DNA of 64,000 bases from UBA668 sp039796575 (GTDB lineage: Bacteria > Actinomycetota > Acidimicrobiia > Acidimicrobiales > Ilumatobacteraceae), in assembly GCA_039796575.1 (NCBI GenBank), contig JBDKJP010000046.1, positions 62,001 through 126,000 on the forward strand, given 5' to 3'. Both the position numbers and the translations under genes were made by a program. Below the pieces are notes generated by a model. The model had not been told where the DNA came from. It was given only the letters and a program-made list of their open reading frames with translations, and did not search any database. Numbering within the stretch: position 1 is the stretch's first letter; the number at the start of each line of letters is the position of its first letter. This document shows, one piece after another, positions 55,772 to 64,000 of the stretch.

Positions 55772-56863
55772 TCATCCTCCTTCGTCGTGGACAGGTGCGC
55801 CGAGCGCGTCGACGCGGACCTCGATGCCGAGGCCGGCACCGTGCGGCGGGCGCAGCAGGCCGTCGTCGGTGTCGGGCAGTCCGGTGCCGTTCGACACGGT
55901 CACCCAGTGGTGGAAGTCGACCGTGTGCGCGCGACGTGCCGCCGGTGTGCTGATCGACAGGTGCGCCATGGCCGCGGTGTCGATGTCGGCGCCGCCCGTG
56001 TCCTCCACGGTGACCATCATCCCGAGTGCCACAGCTGCGTCACGGATGGCGCGCGCGGCCGTGACACCGCCCACGCGGGCGATCTTGATGGTGATTCCAT
56101 CGATGCCGGCCGTGGCCGCGTCGACGGTGTCGGCGAGCGTGGCGATGGACTCGTCGAGCACCATCGGTCGCGCGGCGTGCGGCCGCAGCAGCAGGTTCTC
56201 GCGCAGCGACGCGCACGGCTGCTCGAGCACATAGGGAAGGTCGTCGGTGGCGGCCAGGAATCGGCGCGCCGCCCCGGTCTGCCACCCGCCGTTCGCGTCG
56301 CAGTACAGCTCGGCATCGGGCACCGCGGCAATCACAGCGCGCAGGCCGGCTTCGTCGGCGTCCGGGTCACCACCGACCTTCACCTGCAGCCGCCGGTACC
56401 CGCGTGCCCGGTACTCACGGGCCTTCTCCGCCATGACCGCGGCGTCGCCACGCCCGATGGACCGGTAGAGCGTGGTGCCCTCACCGTCGGCACCGCCGAG
56501 CAGGTCGTGCAGCGGCAGCCCGGCGGCGCGGCCGAGCGCATCCCATGCCGCCATGTCGAACGCCGACTTCGCGTACGGGTGGCCCTTCAACGTGGCGTCG
56601 AGCGTGCGCGCCACCGATGCCACCGGGGTGCCGATCAACGCGCCGGCCAACAACGGTGCGGCAACGAACGCGCCGTCGGCGAACGCCGGGTCGTACATCG
56701 TGCCGAGCGGGCTCATCTCGCCCCACCCCTCCACCCCGGTGTCGGTGAAGAGGCGCACGACGAGGCTGTCGAAGCCGAGGTCGACCCGACCGCCCGACAG
56801 CACGTAGGGGCCGTCGGCGAACGGTTGCAGTTGTCGGAAGCAGGAGACCCGGGCGACGTGCAC
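55772..56863 (-). CDS. Enolase-superfamily (mandelate racemase/muconate-lactonising type) enzyme
   Basis: A 363-residue enzyme with the MR/MLE barrel: RLQVKVGGDPDADEA (Lys on the second strand), metal ligands Asp (YCDANGGW), Glu (VLEQPC) and Asp (MVLDESIA), and the general-base Lys in ITIKIARVGG. It abstracts an alpha-proton from a carboxylate substrate; candidates include a dehydratase or dipeptide/N-acylamino-acid epimerase. Pairing with an amidase hints at amino-acid amide catabolism. GTG 56863 lies 6 nt after a TACTCT box. Confidence 0.88.
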   Translation of the reverse strand: MHVARVSCFRQLQPFADGPYVLSGGRVDLGFDSLVVRLFTDTGVEGWGEMSPLGTMYDPAFADGAFVAAPLLAGALIGTPVASVARTLDATLKGHPYAKSAFDMAAWDALGRAAGLPLHDLLGGADGEGTTLYRSIGRGDAAVMAEKAREYRARGYRRLQVKVGGDPDADEAGLRAVIAAVPDAELYCDANGGWQTGAARRFLAATDDLPYVLEQPCASLRENLLLRPHAARPMVLDESIATLADTVDAATAGIDGITIKIARVGGVTAARAIRDAAVALGMMVTVEDTGGADIDTAAMAHLSISTPAARRAHTVDFHHWVTVSNGTGLPDTDDGLLRPPHGAGLGIEVRVDALGAPVHDEGG

Positions 56864-56869
56864 GGGCCC

Positions 56870-56879
56870 AGAGTAGGCT
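56870..56879. promoter_or_regulatory. Overlapping divergent -10 boxes
   Basis: On the minus strand TACTCT (56875-56870) lies 6 nt before GTG 56863; on the plus strand TAGGCT (56874-56879) lies 8 nt before GTG 56888. The two boxes share 2 bp and the whole intergenic region is 25 bp, so the two polymerases must exclude one another. Confidence 0.6.
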
Positions 56880-56887
56880 GACGCCCC

Positions 56888-58471
56888 GTGACCGACGACG
56901 AGGCGCCGCCGATCGACCGCCCCTCGTGGATCCGCCGCCACTGGCACGAGCTGAGCGCCGTCGTCGTGGCCGCCGCGCTGCGCCTGCCGGGCGTGTTCAA
57001 CGGCCTGCCGTACGTGAACCACCCCGACGAGCCGGTGAACTACGACTACTTCCACCGCATGGTGTACACGCCGACGGTGAAGCCCGGCTTCTACGTGTAC
57101 CCGTCGCTGCAGTACGACATCCAGGCCGGCGTGCACTGGGCGGTCGGGCACGTCGGCAAGTGGTTCGGGCAGTGGAACTCGATGGCCGACCTCGGCTACC
57201 ACCCCGGCCGCGCCGACGGCTCGGCGTTGGTGATGCAGAGCGAGCCGTGGGTCGCGGCGCGCCTGGTCACGCTCGCGGTCACGTGCGTCGCGGTGGTCGT
57301 GGCGGTGCGCATCGCCACCCGGCTCACCTCGTCGCAGTGGTGGGGCTTCGGCGGTGGCCTGCTGCTGGCCGTCAGCACGATCGGCATCGTCAACGGCAAG
57401 CTCATCACCCCCGACGCCCTGGCCGGCACCACGGCGCTGCTCGTGCTCGCATGCCTGCTGCGCCTGCTCGAACCCGGCGCCGTCGTGCCCAACCACCGGT
57501 GGGTCATCGGCGCCGGCGTGGTGATGGGGCTCGCGCTCGGGTCGAAGTACAACAACGGCCTGCTGTTCGTGGCGCTCGGGTTGGCCGTCTGGCTGGCCAC
57601 GCCCGACCACCGACCGACCCTGCGTCAACTGCTGGCGCTCACCGGCATCGCCGGGGTGGTGTTCCTCGTCACCACGCCCGCGGTGTTCCTCGACACGAGG
57701 CTGTTCATCGACGACGTGAAGTCGTTGCTCGACCACTACGGCTCCAGCCACGCGGGCGCCGACGACAACGCGCTGCTCGCGCAGGGTCGATACCTCTGGC
57801 CCGGCGAGGCGATCACGCTCGTCGGCGCGGCGGCCGCGGTGCTGTGGAGCCGCCGACGGCCGGTGTGGCTGCTCGCCGGATGGGTGGTTGGCTACGTGCT
57901 GCTGCTGTCGGTGCCGAACGTGCACTTCGCCCGCAACCTCACGCCCGTGCTCGGCGCCCTCGCGGTGTTGGGTGCCGTGGGTGGCCAGCAACTGTGGTGG
58001 CGTGTGCGCGCCGTGGCGGTCGAGCGGCGCATGCCGTCGGCCGTGCAGGCACTCCTGTTGGGCGCGTTCGTGGTCGCCACGCTCGTGGCCGCCGGCACGC
58101 AGCTGTGGCGCACCCAGCACGAGGTACGCCACGACCTCGTCAACCATCAGGCGCTCTCACGCGACTGGCTGGAGGGTGTGGTGCCCACCGATGCGGTGGT
58201 GCTCGCCGAGGCCTACTCGCCGTGGCTCGATCGCAACGTGTGGACGGTCAACAACGTGCGGACCATGCCGTACGCCGATCCCGAGGCGGTGGCCGGCGCC
58301 GACGTGATCCTCATCACCTCCACTGCCTCGGGGCGCTTCGAGGGGCGCGACGACAAGTACCCGGGCGAGGTGGCGTTCCTGCGTGAGGTGCGCGACGGCG
58401 CCTGCGACATCCAGCGATTCGACGACGGATGGGGCTACTGGGTCGAGGTGGTCTTCCAGCGCTGCGACTGA
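56888..58471 (+). CDS. Membrane glycosyltransferase (GT39/ArnT-like, GT-C fold)
   Basis: A 527-residue protein with about 10-11 hydrophobic segments. The first loop carries NHPDEPVNYDYFH, where Asp-Glu resembles the catalytic acidic pair of PMT/ArnT enzymes that use polyprenyl-phosphate sugars. A soluble C-terminal tail follows residue 415. The acceptor is unknown. GTG 56888 follows the TAGGCT box of the compact divergent promoter. Confidence 0.82.
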   Translation: MTDDEAPPIDRPSWIRRHWHELSAVVVAAALRLPGVFNGLPYVNHPDEPVNYDYFHRMVYTPTVKPGFYVYPSLQYDIQAGVHWAVGHVGKWFGQWNSMADLGYHPGRADGSALVMQSEPWVAARLVTLAVTCVAVVVAVRIATRLTSSQWWGFGGGLLLAVSTIGIVNGKLITPDALAGTTALLVLACLLRLLEPGAVVPNHRWVIGAGVVMGLALGSKYNNGLLFVALGLAVWLATPDHRPTLRQLLALTGIAGVVFLVTTPAVFLDTRLFIDDVKSLLDHYGSSHAGADDNALLAQGRYLWPGEAITLVGAAAAVLWSRRRPVWLLAGWVVGYVLLLSVPNVHFARNLTPVLGALAVLGAVGGQQLWWRVRAVAVERRMPSAVQALLLGAFVVATLVAAGTQLWRTQHEVRHDLVNHQALSRDWLEGVVPTDAVVLAEAYSPWLDRNVWTVNNVRTMPYADPEAVAGADVILITSTASGRFEGRDDKYPGEVAFLREVRDGACDIQRFDDGWGYWVEVVFQRCD

Positions 58472-58482
58472 TCGGGCCGCAG

Positions 58483-58488
58483 TAGCGT
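58483..58488 (+). promoter_or_regulatory. -10 box TAGCGT of the MBL-fold gene
   Basis: TAGCGT is 7 nt before ATG 58496. Confidence 0.5.
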
Positions 58489-58495
58489 GGCCTGC

Positions 58496-59110
58496 ATGAC
58501 CACGCTGCACTGGGCCGACAGCCGCTTGGAGATCCACCGCCTCGTGGTGGGCTCGTACGACAACAACGTCTTCGTGCTGCGCTGCCGCGACACGGGCGAG
58601 GCGGTGCTCATCGATGCGGCGAACGAGCACGAGAAGCTGCTCGACCTGTGCCGCCGCACCGGAGTGCGGCGCGTGCTCGAGACCCACGGCCACTGGGACC
58701 ACATCGGCGCGGTCGCCGAGATCCGCGACGCCGGCTACGAGGTGGGCGTCAACAGCAGCGACGCACCGATGTTGAAGGACGTCGGGTACGACGTGTTCAT
58801 CGACGACGCCGAGGTCATCGAGGTCGGCCGCCTGCGCCTCCATGCCATCCACAACCCGGGCCACACGCCCGGCTCGGTGAGCTTCCTGGTCGACGGCGCT
58901 CCCCTGCTGTTCAGCGGCGACACGTTGTTCCCCGGCGGCCCGGGCGCGACGAAGTTCGAGGGCGGCGACTTCGCCACCATCATCGACTCCATCGACAACA
59001 AGCTGTTCACGTTGCCCGCGCACACCGTCGTGATGCCCGGGCACGGGGTGAGCACCACCATCGGCAACGAGCGCCCGCACCTGCAGGAGTGGGTCGACCG
59101 TGGCTGGTGA
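58496..59110 (+). CDS. Metallo-beta-lactamase-fold hydrolase (glyoxalase II-like)
   Basis: A 204-residue MBL-fold enzyme with both zinc sites: THGHWDHIG (H-x-H-x-D-H), His in NPGHTPGS, bridging Asp in FSGDTLFPGG and His in MPGHGVSTT. The size and motif set suit a small glyoxalase-II/thioesterase type hydrolase. It overlaps the next gene by 11 nt. ATG 58496 is chosen from the -10 box spacing. Confidence 0.9.
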   Translation: MTTLHWADSRLEIHRLVVGSYDNNVFVLRCRDTGEAVLIDAANEHEKLLDLCRRTGVRRVLETHGHWDHIGAVAEIRDAGYEVGVNSSDAPMLKDVGYDVFIDDAEVIEVGRLRLHAIHNPGHTPGSVSFLVDGAPLLFSGDTLFPGGPGATKFEGGDFATIIDSIDNKLFTLPAHTVVMPGHGVSTTIGNERPHLQEWVDRGW

Positions 59111-59504
59111 GGCGCTGCCGTACCACGAACGACCTGCCGACCACCGCCCCGTCCACACCGCCGAACTGCCGGCCACGCCCGTGCGCGACCGCAACATCGT
59201 CGCGTCGGCGTGGGTGGAGGCGCCCGATGAGCTGCGCCGGCTCGGTGACGACCTCGACGGCCGACCCGAGGCCGAATACAAGCGGCGCATCGGGCGCTGG
59301 TTGCTGTGGCGTGCCGGACCCGCCGTGGGCGATGCTCGGTACTGGGCGTGCGACGCCGACGACCTCGCCACGCAGCACACGTTCCGCCTGCGACCCGAGT
59401 CGGGTGAGGGCGACGACGCCACCAACGGCGAAGGGGAGGGGCCGAGCGGTCGCACCGCGCACCGGTTCCGGGCGTGGAAGGAAGACCTTCTCGCCCACCG
59501 GTGA
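59100..59504 (+). CDS. Hypothetical protein
   Basis: A 134-residue soluble protein, rich in Arg, Asp and Glu, with no recognised motif. GTG 59100 overlaps the MBL-fold gene by 11 nt, with AGGAG 11 nt upstream, so it is read by coupling. Codon use matches the neighbours. The C-terminal third (ESGEGDDATNGEGEGPSGR) is probably disordered. Confidence 0.65.
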   Translation: MAGEALPYHERPADHRPVHTAELPATPVRDRNIVASAWVEAPDELRRLGDDLDGRPEAEYKRRIGRWLLWRAGPAVGDARYWACDADDLATQHTFRLRPESGEGDDATNGEGEGPSGRTAHRFRAWKEDLLAHR

Positions 59505-59512
59505 CCCGCGGA

Positions 59513-59518
59513 TAGCGT
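59513..59518 (+). promoter_or_regulatory. -10 box TAGCGT of the desaturase gene
   Basis: TAGCGT lies 7 nt before ATG 59526 and selects that ATG over an in-frame GTG at 59517. Confidence 0.5.
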
Positions 59519-59525
59519 GACCGAC

Positions 59526-60488
59526 ATGGCGGTCGCGCTCGGAGGAATGGTGCCCAGGCAACTGCCGGTGTGCCGCGAGACCGAGCGCATCCGGGCCGAC
59601 GGACGGCCCACCCCCGCCTTCCGTGAACGGCTGCGACGCATCCCGTCGTGGCGCAACCTCGGCTCGGTGGTGCTGCTGTACGTGCAGACCGGTCTCGTGC
59701 TGTGGGCGACGGTCGCCTGGGGTCCGTGGAGCTGGCCGGTCACGTTCGTGCTGATGGGCCGCGCGTTCGCACAGTTCGCGTCGCTGATGCACGAGGCGGC
59801 GCACCGCCTGCTGTTCTCGCACAAGCGTGCCAACGACCTCGTCGGCCGATGGCTGCTCGGCTACCCGTCATTCACGTCCACCGATGCGTACCGGCGTGTG
59901 CACATGGCGCACCACCGCGACGAGTTCGGCCCCGACGAGCCCGACATCCCGCTGTACATCGGCTACCCGGTGGGTGCGGCGAGCTTCCGGCGCAAGCTGG
60001 TGCGCGACGCCACCGGCCGCACCGGCATCAAGCTGATGCGCGGGCTGCTGCGCAACGCCCGGAGCACCGACCAGCGGGTGCGCCGCACGTTCTGGAAGAT
60101 CATGGCGGTGCAGGTGGTGCTGCTGGCCGGCGCCGTCGCCGCCGGTCACTGGTGGTTGTACCCGTTGTTCTGGCTGGCCCCGTACCTCACGGTGTGGCGG
60201 GTCATCAACCGCCTGCGGTCGGTGGCCGAGCACGGCGGCATGCAGCGTTCGCCCGATCGCCGCGAGAGCACGCACTCGGTGCGCCAGCATCCGGTCGCCC
60301 GGTTCCTGCTGGTGCCGTACCGCATCGGGCTGCACCTCGCCCATCACGTCGATGCCGGTGTGCCGTTCCGCAACCTGCCGATGCTGCACGACGCGCTGCG
60401 AGAGGCCGGCTACGTCGACGACACGTTCGAGTACGCGTCGTACCCGGTGATCTGGCGTGCGCTGCGGGCCGAGCCCGCCGCGGCGTAA
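59526..60488 (+). CDS. Fatty acid desaturase-type membrane diiron protein
   Basis: A 320-residue membrane enzyme with the three histidine boxes of desaturases/hydroxylases: HEAAH (89-93), HMAHH (126-130) and HLAHH (270-274), plus EHGG before the third. Four hydrophobic segments fit the family. It would insert a double bond or hydroxyl into an acyl or carotenoid-type lipid using O2. The electron donor is not encoded beside it; the ferredoxin at 53353 is one candidate. Confidence 0.9.
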   Translation: MAVALGGMVPRQLPVCRETERIRADGRPTPAFRERLRRIPSWRNLGSVVLLYVQTGLVLWATVAWGPWSWPVTFVLMGRAFAQFASLMHEAAHRLLFSHKRANDLVGRWLLGYPSFTSTDAYRRVHMAHHRDEFGPDEPDIPLYIGYPVGAASFRRKLVRDATGRTGIKLMRGLLRNARSTDQRVRRTFWKIMAVQVVLLAGAVAAGHWWLYPLFWLAPYLTVWRVINRLRSVAEHGGMQRSPDRRESTHSVRQHPVARFLLVPYRIGLHLAHHVDAGVPFRNLPMLHDALREAGYVDDTFEYASYPVIWRALRAEPAAA

Positions 60489-60524
60489 TCTTTCGGCTCC
60501 GAAGCATTTCTCGAGGAGCGACCG

Positions 60525-61892
60525 ATGGCCCCGTCCATGCACGAGTGGGACGCCGACACCAACCTGTTCGCGCACTCGGTCATCGGGTACGCGATCGAGC
60601 GCCTGCAGTTGCCGAAGGACACCCGTTGGGGCGCTCACCCGGCCGACGAGCTGGCGGCCGCACTGGCCCCCACCGTCACCGCCGACGGCGTTGGCGCGCT
60701 GGAAGCGCTGCGCGTGTTCCGCGACGTGCTGATGCCCGCGTGCCGCCCGATGGACTCGCCGATGAATCTGGCCTACGTGCCCACCGCGCCGTCCATCGCC
60801 GCGACGATGTTCGACCTGGTGGTCAGCGCGTCGTCGATCTTCGGTGGGGCGTGGGAAGCGGGCGCCGGTGCCATCGCCGCCGAGAACCAGGCCATCCGCT
60901 GGCTGGCCGACCTGGCCGGCTTCCCCGACACCGCGGGCGGCGTGTTCGTGAGCGGTGGCTCGGCCGCCAACCTGAGTGCGCTCGTCGCGGCACGGCACCA
61001 GCACGAGCAACGCCACGGCCGCCCGACGCGATGGGCCATCGCTGCCACCGACGAGGTGCACGCCTCGGTGCGCGCTGCGGCGCGTGTGATGGACGTCGAC
61101 GTGGTGGGCGTGCCCGTCGACGCGGCCGGACGCCTCACGGGCGCGGCGCTCGAGCAGGCGCTGCGCGAGCACGGTGGCGACGGCGTGTTCGCCGTGGTGG
61201 CCACCGGCGGCACCACCAACGCGGGCGCCATCGACGAGCTCGACGCGATCGCCGACGTGTGTGCGGCCCGCGGCCTGTGGCTGCACGTCGACGGCGCGTA
61301 CGGGTTGGCGGCGCTGTGCAGCGACATCGCCCGCCACCAGTTCCGTGGCATCGAGCGGGCCGACAGCTTCGGCGTCGATCCGCACAAGTGGCTGTTCGCC
61401 CCGTACGACTGTGCCGCCCTCGTGTACCGCGACCCGGTGCCCGCTGCGCAGGCGCACGCGCAGCACGGCAGCTACCTCGACCACGTCGACCGCGACGAGT
61501 GGAACCCGAGTGACTACGCGTACCACCTCTCGCGACGCGCCCGTGGCCTGCCGCTGTGGTTCAGCCTCGCCACCTACGGCACGCGGGCGTACACGGAGGC
61601 CGTCGACGCCTCCATCCGCACCACCCGTGCGCTGGCCGACGACATCGAGGCACGACCGGGGTTCCGCCTGCTGCTGCGGCCCGAGCTGTCGGTGCTGCTG
61701 TTCACCGTCGACGGCTGGACCCGCGAGCAGTACCTGGCGTGGAGCCGCGAGCGCGCCCGGGCCGGCGTTGCCCTGGTGGTGCCCACCTCGTGGCAGGGCG
61801 AGCCGTGTCTGCGGCTGTGCATCGTCGATCCGCGCACCCAGCTCACCGCGGTGACCGCCCTGCTCGACGATCTCGCCGGAACATCCTGGTGA
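60525..61892 (+). CDS. PLP-dependent group II decarboxylase
   Basis: A 455-residue fold-type I enzyme of the aromatic-amino-acid/glutamate/DABA decarboxylase group. Cofactor Lys288 is in DPHKWLF, His179 (DEVHAS) stacks on the PLP ring, Asp256 (HVDGAYG) binds the pyridine N, and FVSGGSAANLSAL binds phosphate. GAGGAG precedes the ATG. The substrate amino acid is not determined; sequence style suggests an aromatic L-amino acid. It precedes the suf genes but is separated by an operator-like repeat. Confidence 0.9.
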   Translation: MAPSMHEWDADTNLFAHSVIGYAIERLQLPKDTRWGAHPADELAAALAPTVTADGVGALEALRVFRDVLMPACRPMDSPMNLAYVPTAPSIAATMFDLVVSASSIFGGAWEAGAGAIAAENQAIRWLADLAGFPDTAGGVFVSGGSAANLSALVAARHQHEQRHGRPTRWAIAATDEVHASVRAAARVMDVDVVGVPVDAAGRLTGAALEQALREHGGDGVFAVVATGGTTNAGAIDELDAIADVCAARGLWLHVDGAYGLAALCSDIARHQFRGIERADSFGVDPHKWLFAPYDCAALVYRDPVPAAQAHAQHGSYLDHVDRDEWNPSDYAYHLSRRARGLPLWFSLATYGTRAYTEAVDASIRTTRALADDIEARPGFRLLLRPELSVLLFTVDGWTREQYLAWSRERARAGVALVVPTSWQGEPCLRLCIVDPRTQLTAVTALLDDLAGTSW

Positions 61893-61898
61893 TCAGGG

Positions 61899-61922
61899 TT
61901 TCCACTATGGCCGTAGTGGAAA
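61899..61922. promoter_or_regulatory. Operator-like inverted repeat TTTCCACTA-N6-TAGTGGAAA before sufC
   Basis: Perfect 9-bp arms with a 6-bp spacer end directly at the TACACT -10 box of sufC (61923). Occupancy would block the promoter, as IscR/Rrf2-type or SufR-type Fe-S sensors do at other suf/isc operons. The regulator is not in the window. Confidence 0.6.
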
Positions 61923-61928
61923 TACACT
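61923..61928 (+). promoter_or_regulatory. -10 box TACACT of the sufCSU operon
   Basis: TACACT is 7 nt before GTG 61936, supporting GTG as a leaderless start. Confidence 0.55.
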
Positions 61929-61935
61929 GGCCGAC

Positions 61936-62687
<752 letters not shown>

Positions 62688-62691
<4 letters not shown>

Positions 62692-63929
62692 GCACCTCGC
62701 GGCTCGACGTCACCGCCATCAAGCGGCAGTTCCCGCTGCTGCAACGCGAGCTGAACGGCGCACCGCTGGTGTACCTCGACTCGGCCAACACGTCGCAGAA
62801 GCCGCAGGTGGTCATCGACGCGATGACCACGTTCATGGAGCACTCGTACGCGCCCATCAACCGCAGCGCGTACCAGCTGGCCGCCGAGGCCACCGACGCG
62901 TTCGAGGGTGCCCGCACGAAGGTGCGGAAGTTCATCAACGCCCGCCGCGACCACGAGGTCGTCTTCACCAAGAACGCCACCGAGTCGCTCAACCTGGTGG
63001 CGTACTCGTGGGGCCGCGCCCACCTGCGCGCCGGCGACGTGGTGGTGCTCACCCAGATGGAGCACCACGCCAACATCGTGCCGTGGCACATGCTGGTGCA
63101 GGAGAAGGGCATCGAGCTGCGCTGGGTGCCGCTCACGGCCGAAGGCGAGCTCGACCTCACCACGCTCCCCCAGCTGCTCGACGGCGCGAAGGCGTTCAGC
63201 TTCACCGCGATGAGCAACGTGCTCGGCACCATCACCCCGGTCGAGCAGCTCTGCCGCGCTGCGCACGACGCGGGCGCCATCGCCATCGTCGACGGCTGCC
63301 AGTACGTGCCGCACAACGTCACCGACGTGCAGGCCTGGGGCGCCGACCTGTTGGCGTTCAGCAGCCACAAGCTGTGCGGCCCGTCGGGCATCGGTGTGCT
63401 GTGGGGCCGCGAGGCGCTGCTCGACGAGATGCCGCCGTTCCTCGGTGGCGGCAACATGATCGCCGACGTGCGTTTCGACGGGTTCACCACCGCCGAGCTG
63501 CCCGCGAAGTTCGAGGCGGGCACGCCGCCGATCACCGAAGCCGTCGGCCTCGGCGCGGCGATCGACTTCCTGTCCGGGCTCGGGATGGCCAACATCCGCC
63601 AGCACGAGATCGACGTCGCGCAGTACGCCATCAGCACGCTCACCGAGCGGTTCGGCGACGACATCACGCTGCACGGTTCGCGCAACGTGGAGGTGCGCGG
63701 CGCGACGTTCAGCTTCGCGTTCCGCGACATCCATCCGCACGACCTCAGCCAGGTGCTCGACCAGCGCAACGTGTGCGTGCGGGCCGGCCACCACTGCGCC
63801 AAGCCGCTGATGCGCCTGCTCGGCGTCAACGCCACCGCACGCGCCAGCTTCTACCTCTACAACGACACCGACGACGTCGACGTGTTGGCCGATGCGCTCG
63901 ACGGCGCAACGGATATCTTCGGGTTCTGA
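62688..63929 (+). CDS. sufS: Cysteine desulfurase SufS
   Basis: A 413-residue PLP enzyme that takes sulfur from cysteine as a persulfide. The PLP Lys is Lys228 (SSHKLCGPSG) and the persulfide Cys is Cys370 (RAGHHCAKPLM), as in group II desulfurases. Conserved MEHHANIVPW is present. The start is TTG 62688, overlapping sufC by 4 nt; no better ATG or GTG precedes the homologous N-terminus. Confidence 0.96.
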
Positions 63930-63941
63930 GAGGAGCCTCAC

Positions 63942-64000
63942 ATGCCCGGCTTGGAAGACCTGTACCGCGAGATCATCCTCGATCACCACCGCAACCCGCG
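63942..64000 (+). CDS. sufU: SufU-type Fe-S assembly protein, N-terminus (truncated by window end)
   Basis: The visible residues MPGLEDLYREIILDHHRNPR match the SufU/IscU-like N-terminus. AGAGGAG lies just before the ATG, 12 nt after the sufS stop. SufU accepts sulfur from SufS with the help of zinc. Confidence 0.9.
   Translation, partial: MPGLEDLYREIILDHHRNP

Noticed and set aside
59517..59525. GTG 59517 as desaturase start
   Set aside because: It overlaps the TAGCGT -10 box; ATG 59526 has the 7-nt spacing used by other leaderless genes here.

Overview
The window is high-GC and densely packed, with short intergenic gaps and frequent ATGA/GTGA/TTGA stop-start overlaps. It has no phage, IS or CRISPR features, and I saw no tRNA or rRNA gene. 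Gene content points to a free-living, aerobic Actinomycetota: homodimeric pyruvate dehydrogenase E1, a SufC-SufS-SufU unit, and a TrkA pair with an OB-fold protein and an APC-type permease, an arrangement also known around the ceoB/ceoC locus of mycobacteria. An acidimicrobial (Ilumatobacter-like) origin is my inference from overall style, not something proven by the sequence. A strong lineage signature is the start-codon context: about 26 genes carry a TANNNT hexamer (mostly TAGNNT or TACNNT) 6-10 nt upstream of ATG/GTG, as expected for leaderless transcripts.

Layout. 1-5.8 kb: the 3' end of a GcvT/dimethylglycine-dehydrogenase-like gene, then on the minus strand lpd, a 2-oxoacid dehydrogenase E2, an in-frame LipB-LipA fusion and a small unknown gene. 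This is a lipoate and 2-oxoacid dehydrogenase operon, and the matching E1 (aceE) lies at 28.9 kb. 5.9-11.5 kb: a secreted DsbE/TlpA-like lipoprotein whose first redox cysteine is encoded by an in-frame TGA (a candidate selenoprotein), an OB-fold protein, two TrkA-type K+ gating proteins, a KimA-like K+/APC permease and an SDR epimerase. 11.5-25.2 kb: VOC and YceI proteins divergent from MarR-argJ, a multicopper oxidase, small metabolic enzymes, an SDR and a CoA-transferase with a hydrolase, RNase HI, an OafA-type acyltransferase, and a rhodanese lipoprotein under a CsoR/CstR-like operator. 25.2-31.6 kb: two secreted SGNH-type proteins with repeated 'DTR' modules, then aceE.

31.7-45.8 kb is a cell-surface polysaccharide region: a Wzm/Wzt-type ABC exporter, glycosyltransferases, UDP-glucose dehydrogenase, UDP-glucuronate decarboxylase-like epimerase, GalE, a polytopic membrane glycosyltransferase and a third DTR-module secreted protein. 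45.8-51.4 kb holds a hydrolase-like protein, an acyl-CoA dehydrogenase, a VapBC-type toxin-antitoxin pair, a lipoprotein, a universal stress protein and a hemolysin III-family membrane protein. 51.5-53.8 kb is a compact four-gene operon (diiron ferritin-like protein, SCP2-like protein, small Cys protein, ferredoxin with a C-terminal Cys ribbon) that looks like an uncharacterised redox or lipid-oxidation system. 53.7-64 kb: CAP-domain protein, amidase, enolase-superfamily enzyme, membrane glycosyltransferase, metallo-beta-lactamase-fold hydrolase, fatty acid desaturase, PLP decarboxylase, and sufC-sufS-sufU behind a perfect 9-bp inverted repeat.

The most notable observations are the UGA-containing thioredoxin-like lipoprotein with a SECIS-like hairpin 26 nt downstream, the diiron/SCP2/ferredoxin operon, the LipB-LipA fusion, several operator-like palindromes overlapping promoters, and the pervasive leaderless promoter architecture, including one 25-bp divergent intergenic region with overlapping -10 boxes.
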